From: Polyodon spathula
Taxonomy: Eukaryota; Chordata; Actinopteri; Acipenseriformes; Polyodontidae
Assembly (NCBI RefSeq): GCF_017654505.1
Contig: NC_054536.1
Coordinates: 33,707,446-33,771,445, forward strand
Direction: 5' to 3'
DNA: 64,000 bases
In this document: piece by piece, positions 29,369 to 42,564 of the stretch
Position numbering within the stretch: position 1 is the first letter of the stretch
Layout of the letters: the number at the start of each line of letters is the position of its first letter
Translations under genes and position numbers: made by a program
Notes under the pieces: generated by a model
Told to the model about the DNA's origin: nothing
What the model saw: the letters and a program-made list of their open reading frames with translations, nothing else
Databases searched by the model: none

Positions 29369-32300
29369 CATGGGTGTCAAACATACGGCCTGCGAAATAT
29401 CATTTTTTTATTCAATAGGATACCAGATCTGTCAACTCTAGTTTTTTTTTTTTTTTAAACTTCTCCCATAACTCCCGGGACAGATTTTCTCCCGTATTTT
29501 GCTCAAACCTCTACTGTTCAACCCCTGTATGTCAGCAAACCTTTAATTTCTACAAAGGTAATGTACAGTCTGTGGTTACTGCAATCCCCGTCTGTACATA
29601 GCAGGGTTTAGGACCCAGGAGAGTCCTGTGGCAGGCTTGCATTCAGTGCGTGAGGCTAGCTCACGTACTTGACCATCTAGGCATGTGATCAGCCCTCCCA
29701 GACAGTAACAAAAAAATAAAAAATATTGTTGCAAATGTCTAGCTTCTTGGACAACAACATATTCTCACATAATCCGATCCAACGTTGGAAAAGGGCATAT
29801 TTTCTGCAAACTATGAGGACTGATTTTAACAGTTGGAGCAAGAATGATGTTTGTGTTAAGCACGAGAGATCATAAAAACACCCAAAAGCCAGTGAGGCTC
29901 AAGAAACCAGTGTTTCATTGACATTTTTCATTGCCAAAGGAAAAAAGGTGATCAAGAAAGTTATATCAGAGACCTTTGCATGCTGTGACTAGTTCAGTAA
30001 ATCTATAGTAGATATGTTCCCAGACTCACACATTGCAAAGTATTCAACAGGAAAATCTAAAAGTCACACACATAGTGCCAGGTATTTCTATTACATGTTC
30101 AGTATCAACATTGCTTTAGAAAATTCAGATTGATTGATAAGATGTGTTCACATACAGCAATAGTTTGTTCATTTAAAATAGAAGACAGCTGACAATGAAA
30201 TGTTACTGACAGTGGTATTATTGATCCGCCACATATGTGCAGCGTAACAAACAACATTACAATACCTCGATTTTAGTTTTTTTTAATGATGACATTGAAT
30301 TTACAGGAGTTTTTTCTTGTGATAAAGTAGGTGCCATTGCTCGTCCTTTAGGTTTGTTTTGTGATGAAAGTAACAGCGCCAACTGTATGTGTATGCTTTG
30401 CTGTCATGCAAAATCAACTACAGTAGATCTGTTTACAAAGTATTGTGGCTGCTGCCACCTACAACTACCCAATAAGAACCACAGGGTCCAAGACAGAATC
30501 TGATTATGAAGCATGTCATTGCTGTTTTTCTGTTTTGATATTTTTCCTTTTTAAAAGCAATTGGAAGGAGACGCATCACAGTCTATCATTCAGTAATAAA
30601 GTGGAATAGTTGAATGCCTTTGTCTTAAGAACATAAGAAATGTTACAAAGGAGAGGAGGTTATTCGGCCTATCTTGCTCGTTTGGTTGTTAGTAGCTTAT
30701 TGATCCCAGAATCTCATCAAGCAGCTTCTTGTAGGACCCCAGGGTGTCAGCTTCATCAACATCACTGGGGAGTTGGTTCCAGACTCCAACAATTCTCTGT
30801 GTAAAAAAAGTGCCTCCTATGTTCTGTTCTGAATGCCCCTTTATCTAATCTCCATTTGTGACCCCTTGTTTCTTTTTTCAGGTCGAAAAAGTCCCCTGGG
30901 TCGACATTGTCAATACCTTATAGAATTCTGAATGCTTGAAAATCAGATTGCTGCATAGTCTTTGTTCAAGACTGAACAGATTCAATTATTTTAGCCTGTC
31001 TGCATATGACATGCCTTTTAATCCAGGAATATTTCTGGTCGCTCTTCTTTGCACTCTTTCTACAGCAGCAATATCCTTTTTGTAGCGAGGTGACCAGAAC
31101 TGAACACAATATTCTAGATGAGGTCTTACTAATGCATTATAAAGTTTTAACATTACTTCCCTTGATTTAAATTCAACACTTTTCACTATCTATCTAACAT
31201 TTTGTTGGCCTTTTTTTAATAGCTTCCCCACATTGTGTAAATGAAGACATTTCTGAGTCAACATAAACTTCTAGATCTTTTTCATAGATTCCTTCTTTAA
31301 TTTCAGTATCTCCCATATGTTACTGATAATGGACATTTTTATTGCCTGTGTGCAGTACCTTACACTTGTCAGTATCATATGTCATTTGCCATCTGTCTGC
31401 CCAGTTCTGAATGCTGTCTAGATCATTTTGAATGACCTTTGCTGCTGCAACTGTGTTTAAAAAAATTTAAAAAATCACAAAATATAAATAGGTACAGGTC
31501 CATTTTCTATTTAACACTCCCCAAAAGATAAAGACAAAGAATATTAGTGACAGCTACAGCAGCTTCCTGATACCTGGGACCTCTTTGCTTGAACGGGCAC
31601 ATCAACATCCAGAGTAAATGACTGGGTTGAGGATATCTTGAGTATTGAGTTAAGTAATTTGAGAACAAAATTTAATTTTGTTGATATTGTAGTGATCCTG
31701 CGGGGAGGGGGGAAGAATCAGGATAGTGTAGAGGGTGAGTATGCGTGCAAGGGGTAGCATGGTGTGTGTCTGTGCGTGCGTGCGTATGCAGGGGGTTGCA
31801 TTGTGTATATGCGTGCAAGGGTTGAATGTTGTGTGTGGATGTGTGTGTAGGGGAATTGGGGTGCAGGCTTGACATAAAAGACGTGGGGGCGGTGGTCTGA
31901 GTAAGGGATGGAGGGAGTGAGGGAATATCAGGGGGTGCGTGAAGAAGACCATGAGTTTGGGGAAGTTAAGAGTGGGACAGAAGGTTGTGTTTGGGGGAGA
32001 TAGATAGAAAGAGACAACGGGTACAATAAAACAGACAATTACAATCATTTATTTTCATATTTGACTCCCAGTTCTCTTCCCTTACTTTATGATTTTATTT
32101 CACTTGTTAATGTACAAAAATATATGGCTTGAGCACTTATCTACTCGTCATTGCAGTCCCATTTCTGTACCAGAAGAACCCAAAAACACTACAATATTCA
32201 TGACAGAGAAAGCTTGCTGCTTCCAGGACACATTATTTCTTCAGCTTTTAGCAACATTTCTACAAAAACTCTCCATCAGAAAATGATTTTGAAGAAACAA

Positions 32301-33018
32301 CTATTTGTGAGCAATCACATAGCTTGCCTTAACAGCAGCATCACTTACCAGTATGTTATAAGCATTTGTAAACATCGATTGTTGCTTTTCCAATGACTCT
32401 AAATTCAGAGTATTTATCTTCATGTACCGTTCCTATATTTATCCTATTTCTAGCCATGGTTTGCTTCCTAGTGTCTTGTAATGTTGTATTATTTCACAAC
32501 AGACACATGTTGCTTACAAATTAAGCACACTGGCTTTCCACTCATGTTCACAAAGAAATGCAAAATTCCCCATTTCTCGTGAAACACACGGCACTCTTGG
32601 TCCACCTTTCTCCTCATGGATAAAGACATGATGACACTTGTCACTACAGGACTTACAAATCAGAAGTGAAACCCTTGCTCTGATATCACTGGTGTCGTAA
32701 CTCGAATCAGCGGACGCACTGCCGTCTCACCCACGTGATTGGTGATTGACAGCAATCAAAGCAACATGACAATTTGTGTTGCTCATGTAACGGAACTCAG
32801 TGGAAGCAGGTTTGCACATGTATTCTAAGAGGTGATGGTGAGTACAATAATAAATATGTGCTATTTAGGTGAATGTAAATATGCTACAATAATTGTGGTT
32901 AAATACTATAATTCTGAGGTTTTGGGTTTATCTTTGTATTTTTATAACTGTCACTTGGCCCACGTGAAGTGCCAGGGTATCAGAACAGACTCGCCATACG
33001 AAACATATGACACCCCTG
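29369..33018. mobile_element. hAT-like DNA transposon, decayed, carrying a CR1-like insertion
   Basis: Left end CATGGGTGTCAAACATACGG; right end, reverse complemented, CAGGGGTGTCATATG. The flanking 8-mers GTTTACAC (29361-29368) and CTTTATAC (33019-33026) agree at 6 of 8 positions, consistent with the hAT 8-bp duplication after decay. The interior has no intact frame. A weakly hAT-like stretch (MFPDSHIAKYSTGK-type, around 30013-30055) is visible. Removing the CR1 piece leaves about 2.8 kb. Confidence 0.5.
30628..31460 (-). mobile_element. CR1-like LINE 3' fragment
   Basis: Minus strand. Reverse-transcriptase thumb residues WADRWQMTYDTDKCKVLHTG near 31350-31410, then VMLKLYNALVRPHLEYC, FWSPRYKKDIAAVERVQRRA and a 3'UTR ending in CATTTCTTATGTTCTTA. 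It is the same family as 24127-24374, which covers only the last 250 bp. Frameshifts are present near 31190 and beyond. Confidence 0.85.
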
Positions 33019-33762
33019 CTTTATACAGTATGTGTACTTACAATAATATCAGTAATATTTCAAAATATAAATTGTGTAGCACATAAATCACTGTGTGTAG
33101 GTTGGAGAATTATACTTAGCAATGTAAATGTGAAATTTAAATGTGCTCATACAATTTAAAATATCTAGATAGGACTGATTAAAGCACCAGACAAAATCAC
33201 TGCATTTCATATGTAAAGTAGGAGTAGAGAGCTGGTAATTAGATGCATGTCAAGGCTTTTCAAATGGTTCCTACTCATTCATTAGCCAGTTCAAATGGAG
33301 AATGGGAGATCACCTCATTAATTAACTAGCAACAATGCTCAATAGACAACCTGCTATGTAAATTGTTACCTTGTAAGCTCTGTTGGTGCTTCTGTGTTGT
33401 ATAATCATGAAACTGATTTTAGAAGAAAAGTCTTTTTTCATAGTTTTGTTCTTTAGTATTTATGACCTCATATTGCTGCCAGTTTTTGAAGAGAATACCT
33501 TTGGGGAAAGTATAAAGTAAAACTTTATAGAAGGCTAATTGAAAAATACAAGCAGACAATTGGCTAGATTTTCAAAGCTCTTTACTTAGAAATAAACAAC
33601 AATTGAGTTACTTTGTAGTTGAACTGTTTCTTATTCATCTTGTTAGCCTTGTTTTCAGTTATTGCATATCAGTACTGTGTTTTAGTCACCAGTAAGTTAA
33701 GTGGTGCATTATAAATGTTTACAACAGTAAATCTGCATGGTAATTTAGCAGTTTTACAGAGT

Positions 33763-33894
33763 ATTTCCCATGGTCATATTATGGAATTTGCCCTGATTTT
33801 AATATGTTTTACCATGTTTTCACTATGCATTTCCCATGGTTATATTATGGAATTTGCCCTGATTTTAATATGCTTTACCATGTTTTTACTATGC
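33763..33894. repeat. 66-bp tandem duplication
   Basis: Two units starting at 33763 and 33829, each ATTTCCCATGGTYATATTAT... and differing at only a few positions, so the duplication is recent. Confidence 0.93.
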
Positions 33895-33958
33895 TTTATT
33901 ACACCTTGCTATGCTTTTGCTGTGGTCAGCTTTTATAAGGGGTGCTGTAGTCACTGAC

Positions 33959-34642
33959 TGTGGCAAAGTGGTGAGTAGATATAGGTGGGTGCAGTGCAGG
34001 TACAAATCACACATATAATTATGAACAGGTGCAAGGGTGTTTACTGAAATGGTTTACAATGTCCAGAGCCTTAGGGTGAATACTTGTAAATAATAGATGA
34101 CGGAAGTGATACAGCAGCGTGTATCACTTCAGTTTGGATAATCCCACGGGTTTGACCCGCAACCAAAAGTCCAGTTTTATCACCCACACAAAACACAAAG
34201 ACATAGACACAGTTCCTACGGTGCGTGAATTAAGTGCTTATGGTGAAGTGCTGGTGTCTAGGTTTAATGCAGGCCTGCAGCTGCAGCTCTGGATTGTGCT
34301 AGTAATCTTGAAAACAGACAAAACAAACAAACAACGGAACACGTTGTTTGTTGTTTGTGTGTTAACAGATTACTTTGCTACGCCCCTATTTTATACCCTC
34401 GCTCATAACCACTTGGTTACCGAGCGCATCTGCTCCTCCAATCCGCGGATGCCACACTGTTTCCCATTCGGGTCATTGAGTTCAGGTACCGTAGCTCAGT
34501 CCCTTTTCTAGATGGCCGACTTCCATACCCACGGGAATAAAGTGTCATGCCTTTTAGTCCAGGGTACTCTGCTCCATTTATCTAGCACCCTCTCAGGTCA
34601 GGAGGGACATCTAACACCAAGCGTCATTCGATCTCTGTCACA
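33959..34642. mobile_element. Solo LTR, family B (684 bp)
   Basis: Starts TGTGGCAAAGTGGTGAG and ends ATCTCTGTCACA. It is flanked by perfect CTGAC duplications at 33954-33958 and 34643-34647. Internal sequence differs from family A. On the plus strand, TTTTATACCC at about 34389 and GGAATAAAG at about 34535 could be a TATA box and polyadenylation signal, but orientation is unresolved. The open frame crossing it is fortuitous. Confidence 0.82.
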
Positions 34643-37600
34643 CTGACACAAACTTTTGAAAACAATGGAAACACCTTGTCATTGACATTTTTGTCAATAC
34701 AATGTCAGAACCCAATTCCAGTCTCACTAGACAACAGTTTTGCCCATTTCATTCTTAATAAAATATCAACAGGGACCTAGTGGCAGCGTCCCAAATCCTG
34801 CCTGCTGAGAAACTGTTTAAAGTTGCCATAAAGATGACTGATACAACCACAGGGCTTACAGATGTAAGTGGCATTCATAACTGCATGCATTATCTGTATG
34901 AAAGATGCATGTAAAGGAGAGTAAAATTAAAAATGTTGTCCACATTTACTCTGGGGTTGGATCCTCAAATCTATTTAATCTAAAACTTAATTTTTTATAT
35001 TTAGATATATTTTTTTTTACATTCTGTCCCAATACTTTAAATCAGTTATTATAAAGCTCTTCATAACACCCTAATTCAATGCACATATCACACTGCTTGT
35101 TAATACTTTACTTGGTCATTTAATGCAATATAATAATTACACATGCAATTGTGTTATCACCCCATACAGAACTGCACTATATAATTTTCATTTAATAATA
35201 AAAAAAACACAGTTTAGTAACATATTTGTTTTTATTTAATGAATGTCATTTCATATAAAAGCACATTTGAGGTCACATTTCCCACTGCTATAATCGACCT
35301 TAGCCAGTCATAAGAAAATTTAAATCTACTAATGACTGCATGGTAAGGCTTCTGATTACATAACAGCCCAGCTACACGCATTATACGAATTCTCATTTTG
35401 GTCTTCCTCTCACGTAATTATCAGGGTTACCTTTCAGTTAAAAAAAATAAATCTGTTTAATTACCTGCTGGTTTCTAAGCATTCTCAATCTGGAAAGGTC
35501 ACAAAAAAAGTTTTAAACAAGAAATCCTTTGGGATTTTTTTTCATATAATATGAAAGATCGACATTTAGTTCTTGTCAAAACGCTTGAACCAGAATAAAT
35601 TAAGCCTTGGCCCTGTCTACTCAGGTTGCTCTGCATTGTGTAAAACGTAGACAATTGTAGACAATCTCAAGACTCGGGCTTTCCTTTCCGACTCAGGAGG
35701 GACAGTGTTTTTACACAACGGTAGCACAAGACAGGAATACACAGTGTTTAGCTTTTGCTTTACATTTACAGATACTAAGCGCCCTCCAGCTAGCCACAGG
35801 GCTGTCATAAATACCCGATCTAGAATTTAGAACCATAGGCTGGTAACTATTAACACAGCATAACATCTGCACCTAAGGTACTGTACTGTTCTATTGATTA
35901 ACATTAACATTTTAAAACCTTTGTTACCCTTACACCAATCCTAAAGTGTGTTTCTTCAAAAACAAACATATAACTATTGTAACAATTGTGAAAATCCATA
36001 AAGCATGTTTACAAATGAACAGGAAACCTCACTTTGGTTTTATTCTCCAAAGTTCTGGTTTCATCTCAATGAAATTATTTTTACCTTTTAAAAGCACAGA
36101 CACATTTCTAAAGACTATATTGATTACATTTCCATCCAAACCCCCCTTAAAAAAGTGAACTGTGCATACAGGCAAATTAGATACCTAGTATAGTAGTCTT
36201 ACAAATGTAATTACATGGTTCATGCTATTGAGAAATGATAATTATATTTCTGACGTATTCAGCCTAATGGATGATGTATTAGTCAATATCTGACTAAATA
36301 CAAGTACAGTTTTGTCTTTGTGTAAACTACACTTTACAAGACTGTTAAAACAAAATGCTGGCAACAGTACAATGCACATTGGGCCTGATTTACTAAAGGG
36401 CACTAAATCTAGAGTCACCGCGCATGTGAGCCTAATGTGCAGGACAAATCTAAATTTACTGCCCCATTTACTAACAGAAAATGCATTAATTTATGTGTAC
36501 ACTATTTGGATCATTTACATACCATACACGCACTACATTTAGTGCAAGCAATAATTTAATACGCACGACAATGTCCGAGACTACACATGACCACCTTCAT
36601 ATAAAAAGCCCCATCAGTCCAGGCATATCTTTTGGTCAGTGGCTTATTGTGAAAGGTGGAGGTGGCTTACATTGACAAAATGACCGATCAACAGACACAG
36701 CACTCAGCAGAGGACACGCAAAGGCAACGAAAAGTGAAACTGCGCTGCTTACCTTTTAATTTTAACATGTATTCCTTGTCTGATGTTAAAAAAAAAAAAA
36801 AAGAAAAGAAAATAGACATTTTCCTTCCTCCTTTAATGCATAGTGCTATATTTAGAGGTGATGGATCGCTATTATCTGTCCCCCACCTTCCCCCTCCACA
36901 CTACCACGCCCCCTGCCACCCCCGTTTCCCTATACACTCAACAGAACCGCAGTTTATCAGTCTACAGTAGTTACATAACTTGAATGTGTAATGGATTCAA
37001 TCTTTAACTTTAGCTATATTAACAAATGCACCCTAATATCACTCTGTTTGAGTGGGGGACTAGGACATGAAATAACATCACTTCACTTATACAATTATAC
37101 AGGATCTTATTAAATAAATGTTTAGCTTATTTTTTTCACTTGATATCTGATATATGGGTCTAAAAACGCTGACACCTTTGGTTCCCTTCACCTCTCTTAC
37201 ACATTATTCACACATTTTGTTCCAGACCAGAGGCACACTATATTCAAACTTTTCATTATTTATCTCTCAAGGGTTCCTTATGATTATTGTATTATTTGCT
37301 TATTTGTTCGGAAATCATTAACATGCACACTAATTGCAATAATACAGTAATATGAACAAATACACATCATCCCATGTTATAAACGTAAAACAGAAACACC
37401 CAGGTGTTGCATAAAGGGATTAATAAGGGTTAACATTCATAAAACAGGGACATCCAGCAATGAGGCCATGGTACACATTAATAAGTGCAGTATGCCTGGG
37501 ATGGGATATTCTCCATTGGTAGTACATTTATCATAAATGGGTTACCACTGAACTTGTGAGATGTCTAGACCATTTAAATAAATGTATAATTTAAAAATGG

Positions 37601-39000
37601 ATATGATTATCTAGTCGGGGTTACCTAGATATTCAGTAAGCAGGAGTGGAAATGTGGTAAAATGGGCAATTTTGTTCCAAAATCACATAAAGCAAGACTT
37701 TTTTTCAGAGAGGTGAGCCATGATATAGAGTTAAAATCTTTGCATGTATGTGATTACATAACAAACATCTTACCATGTAAATACTAGTTTAAAAGCTGTT
37801 CTAGAAATATTTAAGGTACTTAATCTGATTGCATCCAGTATAATTTGAGTTATTCACAGGAAGCTATTAAACAGTTCCTATTTTAATTTTGGTAACTCAT
37901 GGTATTCATTGCAATGATTTTTTAAAGAATGTCTGATATGTTTGCTTGAAGTTTTCGGGTTGTATTTTTTAAACATCCCTTTAAACTATTTTGAGCTGAT
38001 TCTGTTTTGTTATTAAACTCAGAAGAAGCAGTTAATTTACACAACAACGTCACTTATTTTTACCTTCATATCTTGACTGAGCCTGATTCTGTTTCACTTA
38101 TTTTTTATTTCAAACAGATGTGACAAATTACATGAATTGCTCATCACTGATCCTAATTACATTTCATTCTTGCAGTCACCTATTTTATGGTTGTGCTTTT
38201 ATTTTCACTTGTTTACAGAGTTGTCCAGACAGATTTTCTTATAGCATAAAATACCCAGTACAGAGTGTACACTGATAGCAAGTCCAGCATTTAAAATCTA
38301 CGTGATTCGTAGCAAAGAAAATAATGATCTTAAATCTAGTCTTTAATTAGTGGTTTTCTCTTTATTAGGATGGAGAGACAGCTGAACAATGACTAATTAA
38401 CATTTAAAGGGAGGTAGAGATTTGAAAACTAAAAAACGAAATGTTCAAGCCGTACTTGTATGTAATATTATAGGTATTATTATATAGGTATTGTATGTAA
38501 TACTATAGGTATTACATATACTCTGTCACATACAAGTGGAGAATCAGATACTTCGGGAATGGAGCATTGCTTTTTAACACTAGAACTGCCACGGCAGTCA
38601 TTTGGATGGTTTGAGGTTTTCAAATCTAAATTACTCTGCATGTCTGAAAGTTATGCGGTTGTATGTTTATGACTTTTCCTAAATATTAAATTTCCTGACA
38701 GCGTTTGAAAAGGCAGGATCATGAAAATAAGGAAGTTATAATCCCGCCTGCCTAGACCTGCTAAAGCAATCATTTTGACTGCCTACAATGTTTTTGTTTT
38801 GAATATAACCTACAATATTCAATTGTTTTTATATACAAGCCTGTTGTTATCTCTCCCCCACTGAGCTGACGTGTGTTATCCAAAGATCTATTGTAATCCT
38901 ATCAATTCCTTGGAGAGCTGGCACCTGGCTGTCTACAAGAGCATACATAGTCTGCTGTTGTACAGTATTACTATTTTACTCCCACAGGCTGAAATGCAAA

Positions 39001-40575
39001 ATGGCTCAAAGAAGATGCATTATCACTCAACAAGTGATTGATATGCTAACTGCTTTGTCTGAAACTAATTCTGATGCAGGTTATGTGAGTGAGCACAACA
39101 GCGATGAATCCTGGATTTGTGAAACAGGCAGTTCCACCACTAAAAGCGAGGAAGGTGCCACTGCAGTGCCACAACCTCAAAGATGGCTCCCCAGGTGCAG
39201 AAGAGATTGTGACAGCTGCTTTGGCTGTATCATCACCTGCAGATGTGCCAGCCATGCCAACCAGTTCACCCACAACAGTACCAAGGACAGCGACTCCAGC
39301 TGCATCGTCAGCACGAACAGGCATTCAGGAGGCTGGGAAGGATGGCACAATTTGGGAAATTATAAATCCCGGTGTTAATGCTGTGGGAAGACAGGCTGCA
39401 CAAAATGTTTTGACTGAAACCTCAGGTCCCACGCCAGATGCAAAACACAACATCGATAGCACTCTCTGCGATTTTCATATATTGATCGATATGTGAATAT
39501 TGATCAGCACATTCAACGCTGTACTGTAGCAGAGGCACATAGGATACAAAATGGTGATTGGCAAAAGAGTTGAAGAAAAAGAAACTGCCTGGTTGGAACA
39601 GTGAACAAAGCAAGAAGAGAGCTTCCACCATCTGTGCAAGACTTGCAACCTCAGCTGTACCCCAGTACAATTTTGAAACCCAATGACTGTGCTACACTGT
39701 TCACAAGTGCAAGCCGAGAAAGAATGTAATTATTCTCAGCTCCCTTCATACGGAGTGCACGGTTTAGACCAGATGGCATGTCAGTACTTGGTGAAAGCCA
39801 GTTCTCACCAGTGGCCAGTTGTTATATTTTACAATGTACTGGACCTAGCAGCCATCAATTCCTTTGTTTTGTACAAGGAATGCACCGGGGAAACTATCAG
39901 TAGGAGAGATTTCATCTTGAAGCGAGGTACAGAGCTTCAGCAGAAACATTTTGATCAGAAAACTGCAAAGCAGCAGGCAAATGCAGCTCAACCTGGATTC
40001 AGTGCTGCAGCCAGTGGCACACAAAAGAGAAAACAATGCGGGGCTCCCGAGTGGTGCATCCAGTAAAAGCGTTCTGCGTGAGTGCAGAATACGCCCTATA
40101 GCCTGGATGTCACCAGTTCGAGTCTGGGCTATTCCACAGCCAACCGTGGATGGGAGTTCCCAGGAGGTGGCACTCAACCGGCTGATTGTCATCGGGGAGG
40201 GGGAGGGTCTAGGTCGGCCAGGGTGTCCTCGGCTCACCGCGCACCATTGACCCCTGTAGTCTGGCCGGGCGCCTGCGGGCTTGCCTGTTAGCTTCCCAAG
40301 AGCTGCGTTGTCCTCCCATGCTGTAGCTCTTGGGTGGCTGCATGGTGAATCTGCAGTGTGTAAAGTTCAGCTGACGGCACACGTTTCAGAGGACAGTGTT
40401 TGTTCGTCTTTGCCGCTAAAGTCAGCGCAGGGGGGGGGTAGCGGTGAGCTGAGCCTAAATAATAATTGGCCATTTCAAATTGCCCAATGTGAACGAGCAG
40501 TATGCAGTAAATGCATAAGAAAAGTTGAGAAGCATTACATCTGTGTGAATTGTGCTACTTTGATGTTTCCCTGAA
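39001..40575 (+). pseudogene. piggyBac-type transposase, deleted and SINE-interrupted
   Basis: The N-terminus MAQRRCIITQQVIDMLTALS at 39001 is followed after frameshifts by TIWEIINPG and QNVLTETSGPTPDAKHNI, the start of the DDE_Tnp_1_7 domain. Then, near 39550, the sequence jumps to LVGTVNKARRELPPSV-like residues and the C-terminal LDQMACQYLVKASSHQWPVV and ISRRDFILKRGTELQQ. The central part with the catalytic Asp residues is gone. Beyond the SINE, CERAVCSKCIRKVEKHYICV is the C-terminal cysteine-rich finger. Inactive. Confidence 0.85.
40039..40484 (+). repeat. tRNA-derived SINE, full length, inside piggyBac
   Basis: The tRNA-like head begins GGGGCTCCCGAGTGGTGCAT, with an A-box-like GAGTGGTGCATCC and a B box AGTTCGAGTCT at about 40113-40123. 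These are the RNA polymerase III internal promoter. The body and 3' AATAATAATTGG match the copy at 29065. It is flanked by a short CAATG repeat (40034-40038, 40485-40489) that may be its target duplication. It splits the transposase between its DDE domain and its zinc finger. Confidence 0.85.
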
Positions 40576-42227
40576 AGTATGTACATATACTTGTTTACAT
40601 CTGTTTACACACTAGTTTCTTTTTATTTGATTTTTTTTATTATAGTTTTTCATTTTTTGAAGTAGTGCTTTATGAGTGGTAAGTTAGAAAATAAACCCTT
40701 TTATGTTTAATTGGTCATTTAAATACGACATTTTGGTTGTGCAGATGTTTGATATGATGTGCTTGAATAAAACTTTTGAGTAGTATCCGATACTTTGTCT
40801 TTCATTTTAATATTGATGGTGTTTAAAATGTAACCGTCATAATGACTATCAGCGGCGGTTCTAGGCATGAGTACAACCACGGCAGTTCTAGTGTTAAGAA
40901 CCACGACTTAATGTTGTTTCTTGTTTGTTTTTGTTTATGGAACTAGGAAGACTTATCATTGTAATTGCATGCAACTTCCAGTTTTAAACTGTAAGTGATT
41001 TTGGGAGAAACTCTTATATTGAATTCTATAGAAGTTGCTTTCACTAATCAGTTGCATGCTATTATTGTTTGTTTTATGTTGTACAAATAAATCATTATTT
41101 TGTTAAGTAAACTGAATAGTCTCAATTGCAAGCATATCTTCTGCAGGCTGGAATCAAAATGGGAATTAATAGCCAATTTCTGTTATAGCTCTAAATCCGA
41201 TATTCTTTTCAGAGGACAACATGAAGGATTTATATATTGTAATGAATACTAATTGTTAAATTGCTTAGTAATTAGACTATAATTAGAATATCAAATGTAG
41301 CTTTACCAACCCTCCTACATTATTGGAGGTTCCACGAGATCCTTTTAAGAATAATAATAATATTAAATACTACTCACAGTCGTGTGTGTAACATGATCTC
41401 TTCCTATTACGATCCTAAATGGAATTTCAAGGGCTGTGACTGGCGTGGGTGTGGCGAGTTTCTATTTTTATAGTTTGTGTACATGTTAAAATCAGGCAGG
41501 CTCTATAAAAAGTGTTTACAAGTATAAATACTGCTCAAGGGAGCAGGTGTTGCAGTTGGATCGAAATGATAACAGTGATAGATGTGTCACAACAGCATAG
41601 CAAAAGCTGTCTTACCCAATTATAAAAGAACACAGTACAGCCAATCAATTTAGAACACATACATTGGGTTATGGTGGTGAAGTTGTTTGTACAGGGGTAC
41701 CAAAAGAGAGAATATCTGTCATACAAGTGAGCGATTCAGGGAATTCAACTCATGAAGAGAATCTCCTGACCCTGCCTTGAAAGAACGCTCCTGATGTGCA
41801 GGTAGATCTGATCAGTCTGGCGCTCTTATCGTAAAACTAGTCTGACTAATATTTTTTGTCTAAATAAATATTTGCAATAACTGTCTGTTTTCTATAATCA
41901 TGCAATGATGGAATGAATGTTATTAAATAAACTGTGTAATTCAATTTGATTTACCTAAAGAAGTTGTCATTGTTTCTATTATTATATGTTTATGACAAAG
42001 GCATTGAAAAAGCAATCCACAAGCCGACAGCACCATATTGTGTCATTTTTATAGCTGGCTGTGACTCCCACTGTATTCCATATTCCATCATTCAGTAATC
42101 AGCTCTGCCCTACTCAGTGGTATTCAGCATAGCCCTGCAGTTAAGCCTTTCATCAATCTCCATACTCAGTCATCTCAGACGGATACTCTTTGGCTCTATA
42201 GGCTCTATTATGAAGCAAGTTTATGTT

Positions 42228-42447
42228 TTAAGTAGTTCCTTGCTAGCGTTATGACATTATAATTGTTTAAGCAGTTTCCTGCTAGTGTTATAACATTATA
42301 AATGTTTTATTCCAATTAAAAAATCTATTACTCACAAAGTGGTTTTGTGCTAGCATTATGACATTATAATTGTTTAAGTAGTTTCCTGCTAACGTTATGG
42401 CATTATAATTGTTTTATTCCACTTGAAAAATCTATTACTCCCAAACC
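42228..42447. repeat. 106-bp minisatellite with internal subrepeats
   Basis: GCTAGCGTTATGACATTATA-like subunits occur near 42243, 42281, 42349 and 42387. The longer unit including TATTCCA...AAAAATCTATTACTC recurs with a period of about 106 bp. Confidence 0.85.
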
Positions 42448-42564
42448 TGGAGTCCAAAGTTGAATGGTGTCAGGTTGTATACTCACCTACCAAAGTGTCA
42501 GAGAATCCAAGAACCATTCACAAAAATTCAACCAGACGGAACAGTAAGTATTTCTAAATATATA

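Larger units (their letters stand above)
38578..40893 (+). mobile_element. piggyBac-like transposon, internally deleted
   Basis: Flanked by TTAA at 38574-38577 and 40894-40897, the piggyBac target. Inverted ends are CACTAGAACTGCC at both sides. It carries the two ends of a piggyBac transposase with the middle missing, and a SINE at 40039-40484. Confidence 0.92.

Noticed and set aside
31650..32048. Minus-strand frame rich in Pro, His and Thr
   Set aside because: Composition comes from GT-rich simple sequence (TGTGTG and GCGTGC blocks), with no domain.
34119..34511. 130-codon plus-strand frame
   Set aside because: It lies wholly inside solo LTR B and resembles no protein.
36365..36480. GGGCCTGATTTACTAAAG as a Harbinger-type MITE end
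   Set aside because: I could not find the inverted partner or a 3-bp duplication.
38451..38530. AT-rich imperfect palindrome (TATTATAGGTATT repeats)
   Set aside because: It is low-complexity sequence next to the piggyBac end; the pairing is no better than expected for such composition.
40039..40130. Functional tRNA gene
   Set aside because: It has A- and B-box-like motifs but cannot fold into an intact cloverleaf and continues into the SINE body.
42228..42447. CRISPR-like array
   Set aside because: Repeats are long, imperfect and without regular unique spacers, and the genome is vertebrate.
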